A stretch of DNA of 17,615 bases, taken from positions 1 to 17,615 of the forward strand of contig JAEDOA010000017.1 in the NCBI GenBank assembly GCA_016302195.1, in the 5' to 3' direction. Position 1 is the first letter of the stretch. Each line of letters starts with the position of its first letter. Positions 11,030 to 17,479 of this stretch are shown here, piece by piece. The notes below the pieces were generated by a model. It was given only the letters and a program-made list of their open reading frames with translations, searched no databases and was not told where the DNA came from. The position numbers and the translations under genes are program-made. The DNA comes from Erysipelotrichaceae bacterium. GTDB lineage: Bacteria; Bacillota_I; Bacilli_A; Erysipelotrichales; Erysipelotrichaceae.

Positions 11030-11544
11030 GTAAGAAGAAATTATTTGTAATGTGTGGAAATGCAGGATGTGGAAAATCTACTTGGATTCAAAATAATTTA
11101 CACACACTTGAAGGTTATACATCAGTAGTTTCTCGTGACCAGATTAGATTTTTATTTGTACCTGAAGGAGAGGATTACTTTTCAAGAGAGACTGAAGTAT
11201 ATGCTAAATTTATTGATGATATTCAATTTGGTCTTGAAAATGCGGACAATGTTATTGTAGATGCTACACATCTCAACGAAGGTTCCCGTGGTAAGTTACT
11301 TCGCAGAATTGGTCCCGCATTAAAAGGTGTTGAGGTTATTGCAGTAGTTATTAAGGTTCCTCTTAAGGTATCCTTAGACCAGAATGAGAAGAGAAAGGGT
11401 AGCCGCTCATATGTTCCTCGTTCAGTAATTCGTAGAATGTATTATCAGTTTACAATGCCTGCTTTCGAGGAAGGTTTTGATAAAATTTATGTTTACAGTC
11501 CATATAAAGAAGGTGCTAAGTACACTATTTTTGAGAAGGAATAA
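11026..11544 (+). CDS. P-loop polynucleotide kinase-like protein
   Basis: A 172-residue kinase of the T4 Pnkp-kinase / AAA_33 type, which transfers the ATP gamma-phosphate to a 5'-OH end or a related substrate. Walker A is GNAGCGKST (11-19). SRDQIRF (36-42) matches the substrate-side S-R-D motif of Pnkp kinases, with Asp38 as the likely catalytic base. VDATHLN plus downstream arginines (GSRGKLLRR) fit the lid and phosphate-binding parts. It lacks a C-terminal phosphatase domain. It overlaps the zinc-ribbon gene by 4 bases and is followed by a small Cys-rich gene and a metallophosphoesterase, which could supply 3'-end phosphatase activity. With the RNA ligase it would allow RNA end healing and sealing. 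A nucleoside kinase role is the main alternative. Confidence 0.82.
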   Translation: MSKKKLFVMCGNAGCGKSTWIQNNLHTLEGYTSVVSRDQIRFLFVPEGEDYFSRETEVYAKFIDDIQFGLENADNVIVDATHLNEGSRGKLLRRIGPALKGVEVIAVVIKVPLKVSLDQNEKRKGSRSYVPRSVIRRMYYQFTMPAFEEGFDKIYVYSPYKEGAKYTIFEKE

Positions 11545-11560
11545 AAGAGAGGTGATATAA

Positions 11561-11743
11561 ATGATATGCCCTGTAATGAGTTTCCAAAAACAATATACTT
11601 ATGAAGTAAATTGTCAAGAAGAAAATTGTGCCTGGTGGAATAAAAATTGCGGCAAGTGCGCTGTTGCAACTTTAGCCGAGAATAGTGAATCGGTAAGCGA
11701 AGCCGCCGCAGGTCAAAGAACAATATTTGTAAGGGAGGTATAA
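11561..11743 (+). CDS. Small cysteine-rich protein
   Basis: A 60-residue protein beginning MICPVMSFQ, with Cys residues in the pattern NCQEENCAWW and NCGKCAV, likely one zinc site, and an acidic Ala/Ser-rich tail (ENSESVSEAAAG). GAGAGG before the ATG supports the start. It is 16 bases after the kinase and 4 bases before the phosphoesterase gene, so part of the same operon. Function unknown. Confidence 0.72.
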   Translation: MICPVMSFQKQYTYEVNCQEENCAWWNKNCGKCAVATLAENSESVSEAAAGQRTIFVREV

Positions 11744-11747
11744 ACTA

Positions 11748-12299
11748 ATGAGTCAAATATGGATAACTTCAGATTGGCATTTTTGTCATTCGCAACCATT
11801 TATTTATGAGCCTAGAGGATTCAAAAATCAATATGAAATGAATGCCGCGATTATTGAAAGACATAACGCTATTGTGCAAGCAGATGATGAAGTCTATGTT
11901 TTAGGAGATTGTATCTTAAATGATAATGAAGAAGGTATTAAATGTATTAAACAGTTAAAAGGACAAATTCATATTATTAGAGGAAATCATTGTACTGATA
12001 CACGAATCGCACTTTATAAGGAATGCTGGAATGTAGTAGAAGTATGTGATGCAAAGTGGTTAAAAATTGGAAAGCAGAGTTTCTTTCTTTCTCATTATCC
12101 TTGTCTTACAGATAATTACAATGATGACAAGCCACTCAGTAGAAAAATTATTTCATTATGTGGTCATGTTCACACATCTGATAAGTGGCATGATTGGGAT
12201 AATGGATTAATATATCATGTGGAGATGGACGCACACGGATGTAAACCTGTTTCCGCAGAACAAATTATAAATGATATAAAGGAGAAAATTAATGGGTAA
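11748..12299 (+). CDS. Calcineurin-like metallophosphoesterase
   Basis: A 183-residue enzyme with all expected metal-site motifs: SDWHF (Asp9, His11), LGDC (Asp54), RGNH (Asn80, His81), SHYP (His116) and CGHVH (His140, His142). Such proteins hydrolyse phosphomonoesters or phosphodiesters with two metals. The short form resembles phage and YfcE-like stand-alone enzymes. No signal peptide, so cytoplasmic. It follows the kinase and a small Cys-rich gene in the P7 operon and overlaps the next start by 8 bases. A role in RNA 3'-end or 2',3'-cyclic phosphate processing would suit the neighbours, but substrate cannot be read from sequence. Confidence 0.88.
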   Translation: MSQIWITSDWHFCHSQPFIYEPRGFKNQYEMNAAIIERHNAIVQADDEVYVLGDCILNDNEEGIKCIKQLKGQIHIIRGNHCTDTRIALYKECWNVVEVCDAKWLKIGKQSFFLSHYPCLTDNYNDDKPLSRKIISLCGHVHTSDKWHDWDNGLIYHVEMDAHGCKPVSAEQIINDIKEKING

Positions 12300-12564
12300 A
12301 AAAGATGTTTCAGGATGGGCTATTGTTGGTGTTATTGCATTTTTTGTTGTAGTGATTATTATTGAGCCTGCCTTATTATTTTGGCTTGGATACTTCAGCG
12401 GCTGGTTAGCAAAACTGGTCATTGGTACTAAATTAGTAACTGCAATTAATATGGTATTTGGTACAGCTTTTACCGCAGATATGCTTCCAATGATTGGCGG
12501 TGCTCTTGGTTGGATTGGAGGTTTCTTCAAATCAATTAGTACTACATCAAACAATAAAAAATAA
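12292..12564 (+). CDS. Small membrane protein
   Basis: A 90-residue hydrophobic protein. Residues ~9-33 (WAIVGVIAFFVVVIIIEPAL) form one transmembrane helix; ~34-56 and ~68-86 form one or two more (GGALGWIGGFF). The tail is short and polar (NNKK). AAAGGAG precedes the ATG, which overlaps the phosphoesterase end. Glycine-rich helices suggest oligomerisation. It could be an accessory holin, but it lies far from the endolysin, so I leave the function open. It ends the P7 operon before a strong terminator. Confidence 0.75.
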   Translation: MGKKDVSGWAIVGVIAFFVVVIIIEPALLFWLGYFSGWLAKLVIGTKLVTAINMVFGTAFTADMLPMIGGALGWIGGFFKSISTTSNNKK

Positions 12565-12574
12565 TAAATAATAT

Positions 12575-12620
12575 ATACCCAGGTTACCTATATAAGGAAA
12601 CCTGGGTATTTTATTTTTAC
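12575..12620 (+). terminator. Strong rho-independent terminator
   Basis: An 11-bp perfect stem, ATACCCAGGTT (12575-12585) with AACCTGGGTAT (12599-12609), with a further CCT/AGG pairing inside the loop (12587-12589 with 12595-12597) and a T-rich tail. Ends the P7 operon. Confidence 0.92.
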
Positions 12621-12650
12621 GATGAGGGTGACGGTGCCGAATTTTCCGCG

Positions 12651-12670
12651 TACCTCTAGGTATTTTTTTT
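12651..12670 (+). terminator. Short hairpin with T8, possible weak terminator
   Basis: TACC-TCTA-GGTA (12651-12662) followed by eight T. It ends a GC-rich patch (12620-12660) that has no gene and lies between the strong terminator and the next promoter. The stem is only 4 bp, so it may matter only as part of a larger structure. Confidence 0.35.
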
Positions 12671-12706
12671 ACCAAATTTGACAAATATATTTTTTTTTGG
12701 TATAAT
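12670..12706 (+). promoter_or_regulatory. Consensus promoter P9 bracketed by an inverted repeat
   Basis: TTGACA (12678-12683), 17-nt spacer, TATAAT (12701-12706): perfect sigma-A consensus, the strongest in the window and unlike the recurrent type. TACCAAA (12670-12676) and TTTGGTA (12696-12702) form a perfect inverted repeat around the -35 and spacer, a possible operator. It drives the genes at 12738 and 13209. Confidence 0.88.
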
Positions 12707-12737
12707 ATAGATAGTAATTGAAAGGAGAAGTTTACAT

Positions 12738-13169
12738 ATGCGTTTTTTAGATAGTGGTACTATAAAAGAGACTGGCTATTCTACAGTTGTAATTGAACAT
12801 AAGGGAAATAAGTATGTGGGCCAGGCTAAATGCCACCCAGACGACACATTCTCTGAATTTACTGGATGTAGATATGCACAAGAAAGAGCTGAAATTAATG
12901 CTTTAAAAGATGAATGGAAACAAAAAAAGCATGACTGTGATGAGTGTAGAAAATACTTAATCGCAGTTTCTCAATATGCAGGTTTCGATAAAGAAAGTTC
13001 TACAGCAAAGGCGATGTTCCGACAGTTGAACCGCCGCATTAAAGAAGTGAATAAATTAGCAGAAATTATTAGTCAAAAACAATTTAATCTTCAAATTGCA
13101 ATTAGACAACAAGATGGTTTTAATAGTAAAATTGAACAAATGAGATTAAATGATAATAAAGAAAATTAA
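12738..13169 (+). CDS. Hypothetical protein with C-terminal coiled coil
   Basis: A 143-residue protein. The first ~60 residues form a conserved-looking beta/alpha unit (GYSTVVIEHKGNKYVGQAKC, HPDD, SEFTGCRYAQERAEINAL). The rest is a long charged helix likely to form a coiled coil, with a CDEC pair in the middle. No catalytic function recognised. AAAGGAG precedes ATG 12738. It is the first gene behind the consensus promoter, just before the PIN-PhoH gene, 39 bases away. Confidence 0.8.
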   Translation: MRFLDSGTIKETGYSTVVIEHKGNKYVGQAKCHPDDTFSEFTGCRYAQERAEINALKDEWKQKKHDCDECRKYLIAVSQYAGFDKESSTAKAMFRQLNRRIKEVNKLAEIISQKQFNLQIAIRQQDGFNSKIEQMRLNDNKEN

Positions 13170-13208
13170 AATCTTTTTAGAGAATAAAAACTGAAAGGAA
13201 GGTATAAT

Positions 13209-14459
13209 ATGAAATTATTCTACGATACCTGTAGTTTGCTTGATGCTCAGAAGGAAGCTTTTGAATCAGGTGACAAGTTTTATATTTCTAGTATAACAAT
13301 AAATGAATTAGAAAATATTAAAACCTCTGGCACAAAAGACGAAGAAACAAAGTACAACGCAAGAACATTGTTACATTTACTTGAAATTCACGAAAATAAA
13401 TATGAAATTGTTTTATATAAAACAAATTATATCAATCGTGTTGCGGAATTTGATTTACCAAATACGCCTGATAGTAAAATTATTGCAAGTGCTTATTGTT
13501 ACTTTATGGATAATGATATAAAAGATGGTATCTTTTATACAAAAGATTTAGCTTGTAAAGCAATTGCAAAATCTATTGGACTTAATACTTCCTACAAAGT
13601 AACAAAAGAAATTGAGTATACTGGTTTTATTGAACGTACCAGTAATGATACCGAATTAAATGAATTTTATAGTAACTATATTCCTAATAATATCAATGAA
13701 TTTGGTTTATTAAATAATCAATATTTGCTTATTAAAGATACAACAGGCAAAATAATTGATAAATATAGATGGTATAATAATTCATATCACCAAGTTCAAT
13801 TTCAAAAGGCTGAGTCAAAAATGTTTGGTAAAATAGTTCCAAAAAATGGAGACCATTATCAACAAATTGCTTTAGATAGTTTAGCCAACAATCAAATTAC
13901 AATGTTGCGTGGCGCAGCTGGCTCTGGTAAGAGTTATTTAGCCTTCGGTTATATGTTCTCATTACTAGAATGTGGAAAGATAGATAAAATTATTATCTTC
14001 TGTAACACAGTTGCAACTAAAGGTTCTGCTAAACTCGGTTTTTATCCAGGTAGCCGCACAGAAAAACTCTTGGATTCACAAATTGGTAACTTGTTAGAAA
14101 GTAAACTTGGAGATAGAGTGGCAGTTGAAAGACTAATTGATGATGGTCAATTAGTATTATTGCCGATGTCTGATATCCGTGGTTATGACACTACAGGAAT
14201 GAATGCTGCAATTTATATTTCTGAAGCACAAAACCTAGATATTGAACTGATGCGTCTTGCTCTTCAAAGAATTGGAGAAGATAGTATATGTATTCTAGAT
14301 GGTGATTCTAATGCGCAAGTTGATTTATCAATGTATGCAGGCGATAATAATGGAATGCGTAGAGTTTCTCAGGTGTTCCGCGGTTCTGACATATATGGTG
14401 AAGTTACATTGAAACAAATATATAGAAGTAAAATTGCTGAATTAGCTCAACAACTGTAA
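13209..14459 (+). CDS. PIN-PhoH fusion protein (PhoH2-like)
   Basis: A 416-residue protein with an N-terminal PIN ribonuclease domain (about 1-140: FYDTCSLLD with Asp6, INELENIK with Glu near 34, NTPDSKIIASA acidic site) joined to a PhoH-type ATPase (about 215-416). Walker A is GAAGSGKSYL (235-244); MNAAIYISEAQNLD supplies a Walker B-like element and ILDGDSNAQVDL follows. PhoH2 proteins are described as ATP-dependent RNA helicase-ribonucleases, and phage PhoH homologues are common with unclear roles. AAAGGAAGG precedes the ATG. Gln codons are mainly CAA, unlike the vault-like gene. The protein ends normally and a terminator follows at once. Confidence 0.9.
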   Translation: MKLFYDTCSLLDAQKEAFESGDKFYISSITINELENIKTSGTKDEETKYNARTLLHLLEIHENKYEIVLYKTNYINRVAEFDLPNTPDSKIIASAYCYFMDNDIKDGIFYTKDLACKAIAKSIGLNTSYKVTKEIEYTGFIERTSNDTELNEFYSNYIPNNINEFGLLNNQYLLIKDTTGKIIDKYRWYNNSYHQVQFQKAESKMFGKIVPKNGDHYQQIALDSLANNQITMLRGAAGSGKSYLAFGYMFSLLECGKIDKIIIFCNTVATKGSAKLGFYPGSRTEKLLDSQIGNLLESKLGDRVAVERLIDDGQLVLLPMSDIRGYDTTGMNAAIYISEAQNLDIELMRLALQRIGEDSICILDGDSNAQVDLSMYAGDNNGMRRVSQVFRGSDIYGEVTLKQIYRSKIAELAQQL

Positions 14460-14460
14460 G

Positions 14461-14492
14461 AAAAAAAGACCTATTTATATAGGTCTTTTTTT
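14461..14492 (+). terminator. Rho-independent terminator between PhoH and lysis genes
   Basis: A7 plus GACCTAT (14461-14474) pairs with ATAGGTC plus T7 (14479-14492), 14 bp with a 4-nt loop. The A/T flanks make it work on both strands. It leaves only 18 bases before the holin ATG. Confidence 0.9.
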
Positions 14493-14510
14493 ATTTAGGA
14501 GGAATTTTAT

Positions 14511-14909
14511 ATGATACTTGGAGATAAAAAAAGTAATGGGCCGCAATTTAGTAAACTAATAGTGATTATAGTCGGAATTATTTGTTTATTAGGAGTTGTG
14601 GCTACTGCAATGGCATCTTTATGGTTAAGCATGACAGAAACCGTAGCAATTGCTTTAATCGGCGCTTTTGGCTCAATTGTCGCAACAACTTTAATTTGGT
14701 TCTTAAAAAAATCACAAGTTGAAAATAATACTAAAATTTATATGGAAGCATATAAAGATATTGCAATGTTCAAAATAAATCATGGAGAAGACGCTTCTGA
14801 TTTATTGCAAAATGTTGAAAACAATATGATAAACAAGATGGATGATAATATTAATGAAGCTATTAATGAAGGCGCTTCATTAATAGAACAAGTTGAAGTA
14901 TCAAGATAA
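14511..14909 (+). CDS. Putative holin
   Basis: A 132-residue protein with two transmembrane helices, about residues 18-40 (LIVIIVGIICLLGVVATAMA) and 44-66 (TVAIALIGAFGSIVATTLIW), a short turn, and a long charged cytoplasmic C-terminus that is probably helical. This fits a two-helix holin that permeabilises the membrane for the endolysin. The gene directly follows AGGAGG (14497-14502) and lies 14 bases before the endolysin gene, which is the main support. No holin family is firmly recognised. There is no obvious promoter of its own. Confidence 0.75.
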   Translation: MILGDKKSNGPQFSKLIVIIVGIICLLGVVATAMASLWLSMTETVAIALIGAFGSIVATTLIWFLKKSQVENNTKIYMEAYKDIAMFKINHGEDASDLLQNVENNMINKMDDNINEAINEGASLIEQVEVSR

Positions 14910-14923
14910 AGGAGGAAAAAATT

Positions 14924-15790
14924 ATGAGTTATGATATTCAAAAAGTAATTAATATTGCTAAAGCTGAAGTTGGTTATCTTGAAAAGAAGTCAAATTCTAA
15001 ACTTGATAACAAAACAGCCAATGCAGGAAAAGCAAATTATACAAAATATTGGAGAGACTTAGCTTCTGACATGCAAGGACAACCATGGTGTAACTGCTTT
15101 GTCAACTGGTGCTTTTTGAAAGCATATGGCAAAGCGGCAGCAAAAAAGTTGCTTTGTACAGATGGCGGATGGAGCTATTATACACCAACTTCAGCAGGAT
15201 ACTTTAAAGTTAAAAGACAATGGTATACATCTAAACCTCAAGTAGGAGATATTATTTATTTTAAAAATGCAACTCGAATTCATCATGTTGGTTTAGTATA
15301 TAAAGTAGACTCCTCAAGAGTGTATACAATAGAAGGTAATACAAGTGCTGGTTCAGCAGTTGTAGCCAATGGCGGCGGCGTTGCTCAGAAATCTTATTCT
15401 CTGTCAAGTACTTCTATTGCCGGATATGGTCGTCCTAATTATGGGGCTCAAGCAGCACAAGCCCCAGCCACATCTACGTCATACAATAAAACACAGTTTA
15501 TTAAAGATGTTCAAGCAGCTATTGGAGCAAAGGTTGATGGAATAGCTGGCCCTGAAACATTAAAGAAAACGGTTACTATTTCAAAAACAAAGAATCATAG
15601 GCACAAAGTAGTGCTTCCAATACAAAAATATCTTAATACTTTAGGATATAATTGCGGGACTCCTGATGGTATTGCAGGAGTAAAATTCGATGCCGCTGTG
15701 AAAACTTTACAATCTAAGTGGATGGCTAGGCCTGATGGAGAAATAACGGCAAAAGCAACCACTTGGAAAAAGTTACTTGGTTTAGCTTAA
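14924..15790 (+). CDS. Endolysin: CHAP-type peptidase with C-terminal wall-binding repeats
   Basis: A 288-residue peptidoglycan hydrolase. Residues ~5-165 form a CHAP/NlpC-like domain: PWCNCFVNW (Cys56 as likely nucleophile), PQVGDIIYF, IHHVGLVY (catalytic His) and IEGNTS (polar third residue). A Ala/Ser/Thr-rich linker (QAAQAPATSTS) follows. The C-terminal ~100 residues contain two peptidoglycan-binding-like repeats with VDGIAGPET and PDGIAGVKF motifs. There is no signal peptide, so export relies on the holin just upstream. GGAGG precedes ATG 14924. It degrades the host cell wall at the end of infection. A terminator follows. Confidence 0.93.
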   Translation: MSYDIQKVINIAKAEVGYLEKKSNSKLDNKTANAGKANYTKYWRDLASDMQGQPWCNCFVNWCFLKAYGKAAAKKLLCTDGGWSYYTPTSAGYFKVKRQWYTSKPQVGDIIYFKNATRIHHVGLVYKVDSSRVYTIEGNTSAGSAVVANGGGVAQKSYSLSSTSIAGYGRPNYGAQAAQAPATSTSYNKTQFIKDVQAAIGAKVDGIAGPETLKKTVTISKTKNHRHKVVLPIQKYLNTLGYNCGTPDGIAGVKFDAAVKTLQSKWMARPDGEITAKATTWKKLLGLA

Positions 15791-15798
15791 TAAATTAT

Positions 15799-15830
15799 AT
15801 GGGTGAATGAAAATTCACCCATTTTTTTTA
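15799..15830 (+). terminator. Rho-independent terminator after endolysin
   Basis: ATGGGTGAAT (15799-15808) pairs with ATTCACCCAT (15813-15822), 10 bp, GAAA tetraloop, T8 tail. Same loop and stem length as the terminator at 278-310. Confidence 0.95.
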
Positions 15831-15880
15831 TTGTCTTTTTCTATTTGTAAAGTTTTAAGCCCATTAAAGTACAAACTATC

Positions 15881-15909
15881 TTGACTTTTCAAGAAAATTT
15901 TGTTATAAT
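15881..15909 (+). promoter_or_regulatory. Promoter P8
   Basis: TTGACT (15881-15886), 17-nt spacer, TATAAT (15904-15909) with TG before the -10. It shares the AAAATTNTGTTATAAT-like right half with the recurrent type but not its left spacer half. It drives the 15970 operon. Confidence 0.82.
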
Positions 15910-15969
15910 TATTATATAGATAAATAGAGATGTTCTGTGTAAGAGCAAACTTGGAAAGGAGAAACAGTT

Positions 15970-16194
15970 TTGGTACAAAAAATTGGAATTGAATCAAAAG
16001 AAAATTATCAGCCATTTGAGTTGACTATCAATAGAGGTAGTACTATTGTACTTCAGTTTGACCAGGATATATGGAACTTAGAGGAAGCACAGCAACTTGC
16101 AAAAGTATGGCAAGATGCATATCCGAACAATCCGATAATGGTAACATTTAAAGGGATGGAGATTAAAGGAGTATTAAATGGGAAATTTTTATAA
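15970..16194 (+). CDS. Hypothetical protein, TTG start
   Basis: A 74-residue acidic protein (first residue Met from TTG), VQKIGIESKENYQPF onward. The start is decided by AAAGGAG at 15955-15961, 8 bases before TTG 15970; no ATG is available in frame before the folded part. It reads as a small alpha/beta domain (STIVLQFDQDIWNLEEAQ, NPIMVTFKGMEIKGV). Its end overlaps the next gene by 17 bases. Function unknown. Confidence 0.75.
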   Translation: MVQKIGIESKENYQPFELTINRGSTIVLQFDQDIWNLEEAQQLAKVWQDAYPNNPIMVTFKGMEIKGVLNGKFL

Positions 16195-16720
16195 TCATTT
16201 TAAGAAAGTATGTAAACATAAATATTGGGTTGGATATTATTGTTTTAAAGCTGGTATTCCGTGGCGCGGAATTAAGCATGATATGTCAAAATTCTCGCCT
16301 ATTGAATTTTTAGAAAGTATAAAATATTATCAAGGTAATAGGTCACCAATAGACAGATGTAAAGAAGTAAATGGCTGGTCTAAGGCTTGGCAGCATCATA
16401 AAGGAAGAAATGACCATCATTATGAATATTTTATCGACAACCTTGATAATGGCGGCGAAGCAATAGAAATGCCAAAAGATTGTGTATTAGAGTTAATTGC
16501 AGATTATCTTGGTGCAGGACGTGCTTATATGGGTAAATCATTTTCATATAAAAAAGAATATGAATGGTGGGAAAATAAAAAACAAAAACCATTACTAATG
16601 CATAAAAATACAAAAAAATTTATTGATGAAGTATTATTTTTATTAAGCGTAGATAAAATAAAAGTGGAAGATATTCCTTCTTATTATGATTGGACAAAAT
16701 CCAACCAGAGTTCAGTTTAA
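16178..16720 (+). CDS. DUF5662-like protein with conserved histidines
   Basis: A 180-residue protein whose pattern resembles the DUF5662 family of unknown function common in phages and Firmicutes: HKYWVGYYCFKAGIPWRG, then KHDMSKFSP (His34-Asp35), KYYQG, SPID, AWQHHKGRNDHHYEYF (His73, His74, His80, His81). The HD and clustered His residues suggest a metal-dependent hydrolase, as inference. AAAGGAG precedes ATG 16178, inside the end of the upstream gene, so the two are coupled. Confidence 0.75.
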   Translation: MGNFYNHFKKVCKHKYWVGYYCFKAGIPWRGIKHDMSKFSPIEFLESIKYYQGNRSPIDRCKEVNGWSKAWQHHKGRNDHHYEYFIDNLDNGGEAIEMPKDCVLELIADYLGAGRAYMGKSFSYKKEYEWWENKKQKPLLMHKNTKKFIDEVLFLLSVDKIKVEDIPSYYDWTKSNQSSV

Positions 16721-16752
16721 ATATTTATATATAATACAAGGAGGAAATATTT

Positions 16753-17343
16753 ATGGAAAAATATTATGTATATTTACACTTAAATAAAATAAATGGGAAA
16801 AAATATTATGGCATCACTTCTGAGGATAATCCAGAAAAAAGATGGAAAAAAGGATATTATCACAATAATCATTTTCAAAATGCAATAAATAAATATGGTT
16901 GGGAAAATTTTGAACACATTATAATTGCAGAAAATTTATCTAAAAAAGAAGCTGAATTAAAAGAACAAGAACTTATACTTAAAAATAAAACAAATAATCA
17001 AGCTTTTGGATATAATTTAACTTCTGGCGGCGGCTTGGGAGTATTTAGACACTCTGAAGAATCTAAAAAATTAATGAGCGAACATACTAAAGGCGAATTA
17101 AATCCAATGTACGGAAAACATCATTCAGAAGAAACCAAAGAAAAAATTAGTAAAGCTTTACAAAATCATCCAAATACAAGTAAAAAAGTTCTTTGTGTTG
17201 AAACTAATATTATATATAATTCCACAAGAGAGGCAGAAAGAGTCCTTGGAATTGGGCATAGTTCAATTGGTCAAGCAGCAAGACCAAATGGGAATCAAAA
17301 AACTGCTGGTGGATATCATTGGCAATATATTACGGAGGAATAG
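16753..17343 (+). CDS. GIY-YIG homing endonuclease with NUMOD3/NUMOD1-type DNA-binding tail
   Basis: A 196-residue GIY-YIG endonuclease. The catalytic domain (1-~90) shows VYL (6-8) and YYG (18-20) as the GIY and YIG motifs, Arg30 in EKRWKKG, a Glu-rich helix (ELKEQELI) supplying the metal-binding Glu, and YNLTSGGG with Asn88. Residues ~97-135 (HSEESKKLMSEHTKG, NPMYGKHHSEETKEKIS) are NUMOD3-like modules and ~144-196 (KKVLCVETNIIYNSTREAERVLGI) an IENR1/NUMOD1-like helix-turn-helix, the usual layout of free-standing phage homing enzymes. GGAGG precedes the ATG. It stops one base before the RNase HI fragment. Confidence 0.93.
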   Translation: MEKYYVYLHLNKINGKKYYGITSEDNPEKRWKKGYYHNNHFQNAINKYGWENFEHIIIAENLSKKEAELKEQELILKNKTNNQAFGYNLTSGGGLGVFRHSEESKKLMSEHTKGELNPMYGKHHSEETKEKISKALQNHPNTSKKVLCVETNIIYNSTREAERVLGIGHSSIGQAARPNGNQKTAGGYHWQYITEE

Positions 17344-17478
17344 ATGTTCAATAATTTAACATTTTACACAGATGGAGGCTGCTCTGGTAATCCTGGACCA
17401 GGCAGATTTGGAGCAGTCTGCTTAAAAATTTCAGATAATAAAAAGTTACATTGGGTATATTTAAATAAGGAGGAATAA
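17344..17478 (+). pseudogene. RNase HI fragment (N-terminal only)
   Basis: ATG 17344 immediately follows the endonuclease stop, with CGGAGG upstream. The 44 codons include TFYTDGGCSGNPGPGRFGAV, the unmistakable first strand of RNase HI with catalytic Asp of the TDG motif and the glycine-rich turn. The frame then stops after ~24 more codons. The family is ~150 residues, so the other catalytic acids (Glu48, Asp70, Asp134 equivalents) are missing and this cannot be an active RNase H. It looks like a deletion remnant joined to the next gene's ribosome site (AAGGAGG inside its last codons). Confidence 0.85.
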
Positions 17479-17479
17479 T

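Noticed and set aside
12207..12554. Minus-strand open frame opposite the membrane protein
   Set aside because: The plus-strand gene has a ribosome site, coupling to the upstream gene and a terminator; the reverse frame has none of these.
12620..12660. T-box leader, because of AGGGTG and CCGCG
   Set aside because: The two parts are not next to each other as in the T-box sequence, no specifier stem exists between the upstream terminator and this patch, and the region lies upstream of the promoter.
15815..16015. Minus-strand open frame over the endolysin terminator and promoter P8
   Set aside because: It overlaps a terminator, a promoter and a gene start, and its composition is that of AT-rich noise.
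16707..16735. Promoter directly before the GIY-YIG gene (TATAAT at 16730-16735)
   Set aside because: The -35 position reads AGAGTT and there is no extended TG; AT-rich chance is more likely.
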